Shown one piece after another: positions 9,901 through 16,803 of a stretch of 16,803 nt of DNA (the first letter of the stretch is position 1; every line of letters starts with the position of its first letter). The translations under genes were made by a program, and so were the position numbers. The notes beneath the pieces were generated by a model. The model had not been told where the DNA came from. It searched no databases and saw only the letters and a list, made by a program, of their open reading frames with translations. The stretch is from Jimgerdemannia flammicorona (Eukaryota; Mucoromycota; Endogonomycetes; Endogonales; Endogonaceae): positions 1-16,803 of the forward strand of contig RBNI01003038.1 in NCBI GenBank assembly GCA_003990745.1. Direction: 5' to 3'.

Positions 9901-9949
9901 CTACGTTAAACTCACGACGTTAAACGGCCCTCCAGCTCCGTAAGAGGGC
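6912..9949. other. Three-kilobase gene-poor spacer
   Basis: No intact gene is recognised. It contains a small AT-rich patch (7590-7630), C15 followed by T15 (8146-8177), a G8 run near 8814, and a few short codon-like stretches. These include VFDFDTENLANALNVVP on the plus strand near 8060-8110 and LLLRVTNKAYGMTLATCYLE after a TTTTTCCAG near 8948. They may be gene relics, but no family is identifiable. Confidence 0.5.
8146..8177 (+). repeat. C15-T15 composite homopolymer
   Basis: Fifteen C (8146-8160), then TC, then fifteen T (8163-8177), in the gene-poor spacer. Confidence 0.9.
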
Positions 9950-10134
9950 TATATATCTATTGGCACCCACCCGACCAACTTTCTTGTTACTCCAGACCTT
10001 CAGATCCTTCCCCGCTGGTTTCAGGGTAGCAGCCGCTAGTCGACCAGATCGCCGTATCCACCAAGCCCATTCCTTTTCTACCGGTCCCTCCCTCCTTCCC
10101 TTACCCTCCATCACAACCCTCTTCCCACCCCAAC
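9950..10134 (+). promoter_or_regulatory. TATA box and pyrimidine-rich leader of the secreted-protein gene
   Basis: TATATAT at 9950-9956 lies about 180 bp before the start codon. The stretch before the ATG (about 10078-10130) is strongly C/T-rich with CCCTCC and CTTCCC runs, as is common before starts of strongly expressed fungal genes. The start context is CAACATG with A at -3. Confidence 0.45.
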
Positions 10135-11241
10135 ATGCAACACAAATTCATCCTTCTTCTTGTCGTCCTTGTGGCCACCTTGATCTCGGTTGCGCAAACC
10201 GCCAACCCAACCAAGAAGGGCAATGGCAAACACGGCAAACTGATCCAGAAGGGTAGCAAGCTGTGAGTTCATATGCGAACGAATGCCATGCAATCCGCCT
10301 CTATCTCCATAATCAGGAAAATAATTCAACCTTCCCATTAATTCCGTCTCCAGTACCTTCTACTGGCGCGCCACCAGCAGTGACTATCCAGGTGGCCCGC
10401 GGGTATCCATCGCTACCTGCGACGGCAAAACAATCGCCAAGGTGAACAAGAACTTCGCTGACAACCTGGTGATGGAGGGTTCCGGCCGCCTGCACAACGG
10501 TGTCCTCGTCAACACGGGTGCGTGCAACTGCGCGCCCGGTAAATACAACTGCTTCGTCGTTCTCGATCGCAAGCACTTCAAATGGGGCCAGAGTGCCCGA
10601 GGCAGGCCGCTGAGGCCCTTCGTTAGGTAAGCGCTCTTGGATTTTTTTTTTTTTTTTTTGGGGGGGGAGGGTTCTTTTCGCGCCCATTTCCATTTGTTAT
10701 TTGTTGCGCGGTAGGTGTCGGCCTATTGTGTTCATTTTCGGTCGGATGTGCGTTGAATCTAAATCAAAATGTCCTCCCTGATCCTAGCATTGCCTCCAAC
10801 GACCTCAAGCCGGGAAGCAAAATCTTCGTACCCCAGATCGTCGGATGGGTGACTCCTGTGACGGGTAAGAAGCACAACGTAAGTCCAATTTTCCCGGTCG
10901 TGAAATCTGTTGCATGTTTCCTCGTTACTTCTCGCCAACCTTTTGCCGCTACTTCCACGAAATTTTAGGGCTGCCTTCTGGTCGATGACACATTCTCCGC
11001 CACCACCGACCACCATATCGACTTCTACTCGCTCGAGTTGAAATACTACAAGAAGCTGAACACGGCGCACCCGACCAGCACCGTAAGCACGCGACCGATC
11101 TCGTGGTTTATTGCTTTATTTTTATTTTTTTGTTGGGCATTCATTTAGTCCAAAAAAAACTGACGCCACCGTCTTATTCCTCCACAGATCGATATCTATG
11201 CTGGTGCCAAGTGCAAGCTGCTCAACTACATGAAGAAGTGA
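10135..11241 (+). CDS. Secreted 3D/double-psi beta-barrel domain protein
   Basis: Five exons: 10135-10262, 10354-10626, 10788-10878, 10969-11082 and 11188-11241; 219 aa with consistent phases. Residues 1-22 are a clear signal peptide (hydrophobic core FILLLVVLVATLISVA), so the product is exported. A Lys/Gly-rich linker (24-42) is followed by FYWRATSSDYPGG, MEGSGRLHNG (83-92), a Cys cluster C100/C102/C109, SIASNDLKPGSKIFVP (134-149) and HNGCLLVDDT with DHHIDFY (163-184). This order resembles fungal secreted proteins with a 3D domain, the fold also found in MltA and RlpA. D171 and D182 match conserved Asp positions; the usual Gly-Gly after DT is Phe-Ser here, so lytic activity is doubtful. Six Cys (65, 100, 102, 109, 166, 211) could form three disulfides. 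Role unknown; cell wall or extracellular polysaccharide is the best guess. Exons are GC-rich although the gene sits alone in a gene-poor region. Confidence 0.85.
10642..10667 (+). repeat. T18-G8 tract in intron 2 of the secreted-protein gene
   Basis: Eighteen T (10642-10659) then eight G, beginning 15 nt after the 5' splice site GTAAGC at 10627. Confidence 0.9.
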
Positions 11242-11342
11242 ACCCCTCCAACATTGTACATCATTTCCGCATACCTTTAAGATATCGAATTCTTGGTTGT
11301 CGTGACTAGACGTATAGATGGGCCACGCTTTAGAAAGACCAG

Positions 11343-11348
11343 AATAAA
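11343..11348 (+). terminator. Poly(A) signal, secreted-protein gene
   Basis: AATAAA about 100 bp after the stop codon at 11241, within ACCAGAATAAAGATG. Confidence 0.6.
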
Positions 11349-13189
11349 GATGTCTCAACCTATTGTGCAACCTTGCTGATGATCCGTAAAATTTTTCGGT
11401 CTTTCGGGAATCCCGCATAGTGACCTAGTGGCTTGTATTGGTGTGATGCCTGAGATGTCACACCATTTTTACATAATGCAAAGTTTTAACAAGTCGTATG
11501 GTTGAATCGAACCTCGTGTAATCGCTCCACAGATGCACATACCGAAAAATAAAATGAAAACTATAACCCCCCCCCCTTAAACCACAAACGCGATAAGCGC
11601 AGCACAGGAATTTAAGACTCTTGGGTAACTTAGACACTCTTAGAGGTAGCGTTCAAAGTGATTCTTGGATACAGTGACGGGTGGTAATGTTGATGATGCG
11701 AGGGCCGCTGTATCCGTGGCTACACGCATGCGCACAAAACAACGAGGATGGCAACGAAGGAGAAAGGTAAAGAGAGGGCACAGTGGTAAACAGGTTGCTT
11801 CCCTCCTAAATATAGAATTTAGCTCAAAGTTAAGTGTTTAATACCGTGAGCAACGATCCAAACCTGCGACCATTATTGTATTTGTTCAGCGTGACCGCTG
11901 TAAATAGAGTGGATCCCAACCATGTGTTTGCCCACGATGTGTGATAATCAATGGAAATAGCACGCATTACATATACGAGACATGTGACCTCGTTCAGGCC
12001 ATCTTGACTGAGGTAGCGGTATGTCATAAAAAAAATAAAAAAAGAGGTAGCGGTACGTCTCACTTGCCTACTGCCTGAGAGAGGCATATGTAGTTGTTTC
12101 GCTTAAACCTGTGGACCGTCACTTCCCTTCACTTGTCTGCTCCCTGATCCTCTGCTAAGCTCCGTTCGGGATACCCGAATTGCAGTGGATAGTATGGCAA
12201 AAGTCCGAGCGAACTACACCATAGAACAGGGTGGTGTGCCTGCAGAAGGAGCATTGACCATGAACGGGTTGGCCCACGCCATCTTGAGTTGCGACAATGC
12301 AGTTTCCTCAAGGTGATGAGCGCGCGCGCGCGCAGTTACGCGAGGCTGACGTGGCAGGCATGGTGACAACGGCGGTGATGGTGCCCTTTCCCTTGTTTAT
12401 TTTGGAGGTCGAGTCGGTTTCCTGTGGTGTCGACGAAAACGTACCTTGAGGGTTCGTGGGTGACGTATCAAGTGTCCGGTCATTCCAAAGACTTGGACTA
12501 CACCTGTAGGCTTTCTCCACACCGCCATCTTCGTCGACTGTGGGTTGGCATCGAGCGAGATGTAAATATTTTTATTATTCTTGATGAATGGAGTCACCCC
12601 AATTTTTTGAACTGTTATCCTCCAAGCCTCCAGGACCACCCACAAGTTATGTCCTCCCAATAAATGCTGCCCGACGTCGGAACTATCACAAAATTCATAC
12701 CCGAACCTGTATTTTCACGAGTCACCGGGACTGTTCACTGCAGTGGTGGCCACCTCAGGCATGGGCAGACGTACCTTCTTGTTCGATTCCTTGGTATTCT
12801 TTCGATTTAGAAGTGAATGCGAAGATTTGCACGCAAGAAACACCTCCATACAAACATAAAAATAAAATATAAAAATAAAAAAGAATCTCCCGTCCCGCAA
12901 AAAATTACGGCTGTAGATCTTTGCAACAAAGGACGATAATAAGCTTTCTTGTATCTCGGGTAGGCGTGAAACGATTACTGTTTGTCGAAGCCGCTCCATG
13001 AACCCGTCATTACGAGACGCATTGGCTAAATGGCCAACCATGATTACTGTAACGCGAATCGGACCTGCAAAATACCCAGATGCTATTGCGATGCAACGAT
13101 ATGTGATTTAGGCTATGCCATGAATGTCGATTTTTAAACTTCAGCCATCATTACCATGTCACGAGAAAAGTATGTTACAAGTGACAAAC
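11349..13189. other. Gene-poor spacer with possible minus-strand gene relic
   Basis: No intact gene. It contains C9 (about 11569-11577), a CG repeat (12321-12335) and A-rich patches. On the minus strand, after an acceptor-like CCAACCCACAG at about 12538, a frame reads DGGVEKAYRCSPSLWNDRTL and continues to GTITAVVTMPATSASR, where GTAACT could be a donor. Further on, TCTGCAG precedes a frame ending in PYYPLQFGYPERSLAEDQ and a TGA at 12129. No family is recognised and no start is evident. Confidence 0.35.
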
Positions 13190-13730
13190 AGAGATATACT
13201 TAATTAGAGAAGAGAAAAAGTATAAAAATTCTACAAAAAGCATTAATGACTTTTGAAATCTTAAAGATATAAAGTAGTAAACTTTTATATATATAGTATT
13301 TTGTATTTTATTACTATTTTTATAGGGGTTCTTTTATTTTTATCTATTATTATTTATTATAATAGAATAAATGACACAAATATCAGCAATTATAGCATTA
13401 GTTTACTTTTATCAAATATTATCATCTTTATATATTATAAAAGTATATTAATTATAGTTTCAATTTATAATAAGTTTAGAAGTTTAATTATAAATATATT
13501 ATTAATTAAAATTTTAATAGAAAATGATAAGAACATAGTATCAAAGAATAGCAGAAAATTTACAAGCATTAAATATATAAAATATAAACTTCTTAGTTTA
13601 TAATATTATAGTAAAGTATAAGATTATTTTATTTATAATTTCTATTTTACTCTTTTAAATATTTTTCAACTTCAATTAAAGATATTATTTTTAATACAAC
13701 TATGAAATATTATACCTTTGCATTTGCATT
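13190..13730. other. AT-rich island 2
   Basis: About 540 bp of almost pure A/T. The plus-strand frame 13301-13603 (100 codons) is Ile/Tyr/Lys/Asn-rich, as any open frame in such DNA would be, and shows no conserved motif. Same possible origins as the first island. Confidence 0.65.
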
Positions 13731-14110
13731 TTCTAGAAAGAAATGATAGCCAGTTTCACCCACAGCAAGAGTCAATCACCTACAGATATTAATCATGTGA
13801 TGGGAATTTAGTCCATCGATGCTAATCTGACGTCGATGCTCCATGAAAGGGGCCCGACGGGTGAAGAATAGATGAGCATTGGCATTGATAGAAGAAGTTA
13901 GGATAATAGAGGTGGTGCAAATATTGTCGAGTATCTCAGTCACCTTAGAGCTGGCCGATCACATGCGTCATGGCCTATCAAATAAGCTCACGCTTATATG
14001 AATGGGTCCAGCTACTTTTGTTAAATATCCCCACCCCCTTTGCAGCCCGCGTTCTGCTTCTCCCCATAACGCGCTCAACACTTACTTTGCCAACACTGCA
14101 TACACCAGTG
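13731..14110. other. Upstream region of the Myb/SANT-like gene
   Basis: Normal-composition DNA between the AT island and the start codon. It contains TGACGTCG near 13828, one base from the CRE-type palindrome. The reading frame is open back to an upstream ATG at 13970, so an N-terminal extension of 47 residues is possible but looks like leader sequence. Confidence 0.4.
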
Positions 14111-14917
14111 ATGTACTCAACCACCAACCAAAGCGCCCAGCCCATTATTCTAATTGACGACGAATCTCATGACAGACGTATGCTCCCTCACATACCCGTA
14201 AAGAGAGAGAGAGAGGAAGGCCGTGCCGTCAAATTTGAACGCCCCACCGGTTTTCGTGGAAGTACTCTGTACCGCCAAGTGAAGGAGCTCGGTACCAACA
14301 GCTCGCAAGCCACGGTGATAGACCTCGAACACGACGTTGGTGTATGCATTCCTCTACCATGAATCTGCAGCACATATATAATGACATTAGTGTCTAATAC
14401 TTCTTTTCTACCCTTTAATATATAGGACCCTGCTACAAAAATTATCAAAAATGAATTGAACCCCGAAAAGGCCGAATCCGACTTTTACCTCCGTTGCGAT
14501 CAAGCCCTCCGCGGTCATCGTCCTATCGCGGGGCGCCGATTCGCCCGACCGGTTGCGCATCACTCGGCGAACGGTACCAAAGACGCCGTGCCGCGTCGTC
14601 CCACGGGCAACGGCGTTGCCAAGCGGGATCGGCGACCGGCTTCGGCGGGTTCTGCGCGTCGCGAGAATCCCTTCCCCGCCGTTCGAGATCAGATCCTTCC
14701 TAACATGACGGAACCGCGTCGGTTCTCTGAACAGGAGGACTTCATCATCTTCTCGGCACTCATGCCCGTCATGAGCTGCCAATACCGTTACTTTCAGGCA
14801 GCCGCTGACAAGCTTGAGGGAAGGTCTGCTGGAGATGTCTACTCCCGCTTTCGAACCATGAAACAAAAACTGTTGAAGGCGGGGTTGCCCTGGTTAGAGT
14901 CCGGCATCCGGGGGTAG
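14111..14917 (+). CDS. Myb/SANT-like protein rich in SUMO-type motifs
   Basis: Two exons, 14111-14341 and 14426-14917, phase-0 intron of 84 nt (donor GTATGC, CTAAT branch-like site, acceptor TATATAG); 240 aa. Residues 175-228 (RRFSEQED ... FQAAADKLEGRS ... VYSRFRTMKQKL) have the spacing of a single Myb/SANT helix bundle, with Phe in place of the first Trp. The N-terminal 90 residues hold two SUMO-interaction-type motifs, IILIDDES (12-19) and VIDLEHD (69-75), and three SUMO-acceptor consensus sites, VKRE (30-33), VKFE (40-43) and IKNE (84-87). Residues 98-160 are basic and probably disordered. I infer a nuclear, DNA- or chromatin-associated protein tied to SUMO; no known gene is recognised. 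The exons are GC-rich at third positions in exon 2. The start MYSTTNQ is preferred over the in-frame ATG at 13970 because the intervening residues look like untranslated leader. Confidence 0.75.
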
Positions 14918-15255
14918 GATGGTATTGCCGTACGTAAACTACTTGGCCCCGTTCCTCGTGTTTCCTTCTCCCTGTGAGTGGGCAGATTGAAAGATGTCTT
15001 CCTGTGGCTCCCATTTCACCTTTGGATCTATCTTAGGTATGAATGAATGAATTGCAAATATATTGGTGTTTTCGTAGTAAGTCGTTTTTTAGCTGGTTGA
15101 TGATGTCCCCTTCTTCCTCCCACCCTCATTTTTCAACTTCTTGCGTACTACACATACTTCATGGATATATGTACTGATAACTTTGGAACCATATTAAAAA
15201 GAATTCGATGAACATGCAAATGCACACTTTGTATAGAGCGCCACAAAAGTCAGTA
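14918..15255. other. 3' flank of the Myb/SANT-like gene
   Basis: No gene. ATTAAA at 15193-15198 is a possible weak poly(A) signal about 275 bp after the stop. Confidence 0.4.
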
Positions 15256-15392
15256 GTGACGTCACTATTCAGCCGCTTGCTTCAATCACGTGCCCGGAAA
15301 TCTCCATCCATCCGAGGCATCCTTCTTGTCGCGCGCATTTCGATAAAATTAATCGTGGGTGTATAACGATTTCGCTCTCTTTTCTTTACTTC
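15256..15392 (+). promoter_or_regulatory. RPL18 promoter: CRE palindrome, CACGTG and pyrimidine start tract
   Basis: GTGACGTCAC at 15256-15265 is a perfect 10-bp palindrome with core TGACGTCA; CACGTG at 15287-15292 is an E-box. CTCTCTTTTCTTTAC from 15375 is a TOP-like tract just before the start codon at 15415. The CRE core and pyrimidine tract also occur upstream of RPL38, which suggests common control. Confidence 0.55.
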
Positions 15393-15414
15393 GCAAGAAA
15401 GTAGGACAATCGAC

Positions 15415-16771
15415 ATGGTATGTTGAGGTGATAGCACCTCATCCGTATCTAGAAGGCTGGCGACGATGCGCGACGACACCATGCTCCCCCTATTCCCTTA
15501 CCACGCATGACCTTGGAGACGATTGGATGGAAGGATGGATAGGTGTGATGGAAGGGAGACTATGCATCCATTGGTGCGGATACGATATACACCAGTCGCG
15601 TCATCGAAAATCAACCAGACGGCATATATCGATATCATGAGGCCACAATAATGCGAATGGGAGGACTGGTAGTTGTGTGAATTGGAGGATGTCATGGAAA
15701 ATCATGCAGGGGTCATTATAGATTCACTAGGATGTGGGCTTCAACTCCCGCGAGCTCAGGGAATCAACCGTGCGAAATTTTGTGTGCTCCGACACTGAAT
15801 ACACGTACTTTACGTACACAGGGTATCGACATCAAGAAGCACCACGTTAAGAACAAGAACAGGCAAGCGCCTAAGTCCCAGGATGTCTACCTCCGGTTGT
15901 TGGTGAAGGTGTGTTCTTGTTTTGGTTATTGGTATTAGGCGTTGGGTTGAGGAAGTGGCTACGAATGAAGTATTTTCTGACCGAACTTGAATTGGAAGTG
16001 GAAGTGGCGGGGCTGATTGGAAGGACGTTAGGGTCAGTGCATAGTGGAGGTCGTTGAGGGGGATTGCACGGGAGGGTGACGGGTGAGGATGAAAGCTTGG
16101 AGGGGAATGAGATGCGGAATACATGAGACAGGAATTCCATGGACAATAACACCTGACGGCGGGGTATTATTGATTGATGATAATTAGGAATGAATTCAGT
16201 AGAGTTGTCGGTCCTTTCTACAGTACCCGGATTATCTTACGGCTTGGTCCTTATTTAATTCGCTATCCTTGTCCCATAGCTCTATAGGTTCCTCGCCCGC
16301 CGTACTGACGCGCCCTTCAACAAGGTGATCCTCAAGCGCCTTTTCATGTCCCGCGTCAACCGTCCCCCGGTCTCCGTCTCGCGGATCGCCCGTAACATCA
16401 AGAACGCCGGTGCGGACAAGATCACAGTCGTTGTCGGCACCGTCACCGACGATAACCGCCTGAGCGAGGTTCCCAAAATCACCCTTGCGGCTCTCCGTGT
16501 GACCAAGACCGCTAAGGCCCGCATCCTTAAGGCCGGCGGCGAGGTCATCACCCTTGACCAGCTTGCCCTCCGTGCGCCGAAAGGCGCTAATACCGTGTTG
16601 CTCCGTGGCCCCAAGGTGTGTGTCGTATTCGTTTGGCATCGGAGAAGACATGACAATTAGGCTCAGCGAAATTGTGTGCGATTTCCCTTCTGAACTGCGA
16701 ATGTTGTCTAAATTATCTCTTCCACATTTTATCTCTTTATAGAACGCCCGCGAAGCCAACAAGCACTTTGG
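15415..16771 (+). CDS. RPL18: 60S ribosomal protein eL18, 3' end outside window
   Basis: Exons seen: 15415-15417 (only ATG), 15822-15908, 16280-16615 and 16743-16771, giving 151 residues of an expected 180-190. The start [30 protein letters not shown] and the exon 3 signatures [68 protein letters not shown] and [13 protein letters not shown] are eL18 throughout. Exon 4 ([10 protein letters not shown]) ends in phase 2 at donor GTACGC. The C-terminal basic tail lies past the window end. It is a structural protein of the large ribosomal subunit. Introns are 404, 371 and 127 nt; a fourth begins at 16772 and runs into T19. Intron 1 begins with a perfect 7-bp hairpin. Confidence 0.96.
15424..15441 (+). 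other. Hairpin at the 5' end of RPL18 intron 1
   Basis: TGAGGTG (15424-15430), loop ATAG, CACCTCA (15435-15441): a perfect 7-bp stem with a four-base loop starting 6 nt after the GT of the donor. Confidence 0.6.
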
Positions 16772-16784
16772 GTACGCTTGTCAA

Positions 16785-16803
16785 TTTTTTTTTTTTTTTT
16801 TTT
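16785..16803 (+). repeat. T19 tract in RPL18 intron 4 at the window end
   Basis: Nineteen T to the last base, starting 13 nt after the donor GTACGC at 16772. The true length is unknown because the window stops inside it. Confidence 0.9.

Noticed and set aside
2653..9912. Shared word GAGCCTACG-TTAAACT at 2653-2672 and 9897-9912 (first copy has an extra TACG)
   Set aside because: Only two short copies, one in FCF1 intron 1 near its branch site; too little to call a repeat family.
13301..13603. 100-codon hydrophobic frame in AT island 2
   Set aside because: Composition is what almost pure A/T DNA gives; no motif, and no plausible promoter or splice context.
16232..16762. Long minus-strand open frames opposite RPL18 exon 3
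   Set aside because: They are antisense shadows of a GC-rich conserved coding exon.

Overview
This is a eukaryotic nuclear fragment: all recognisable genes are split by GT-AG introns, with AATAAA-type poly(A) signals downstream of several. The protein wording of RPL18 and RPL38, the secreted 3D-domain protein and the relic of a fungal-type beta-carbonic anhydrase suggest a fungus, possibly an early-diverging one. This is inference; the species cannot be named from the sequence. The window starts in A9 and ends in T19, so it is probably a whole contig broken at homopolymers.

Left block (1-5020), compact housekeeping genes: a Transformer-2-like SR splicing factor on the minus strand (six exons), a divergent FCF1 gene (18S rRNA-processing PIN protein, six exons) sharing a 187 bp promoter region, then RPL38 (four exons). 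Middle block (5020-13970), gene-poor: two extremely AT-rich islands (about 5700-6135 and 13190-13730), a broken beta-carbonic anhydrase pseudogene at 6691-6911, and one intact gene at 10135-11241 for a small secreted protein with a 3D/double-psi beta-barrel domain. Right block (13970-16803): a two-exon gene for a Myb/SANT-like protein dense in SUMO-type motifs, then the 5' four exons of RPL18, cut by the window end.

The housekeeping genes belong to ribosome production (FCF1, RPL38, RPL18) and splicing (Tra2-like). Three cross-gene patterns stand out. FCF1, RPL38 and RPL18 each have a first coding exon ending exactly after the ATG. Three introns carry a long T tract starting 12-15 nt after the 5' splice site. 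Both ribosomal protein promoters carry a TGACGTCA palindrome. In addition, the 1.1 kb intron of the Tra2-like gene holds a GAA-rich block, the sequence type Tra2 proteins bind, and an in-frame 24-nt microexon candidate.
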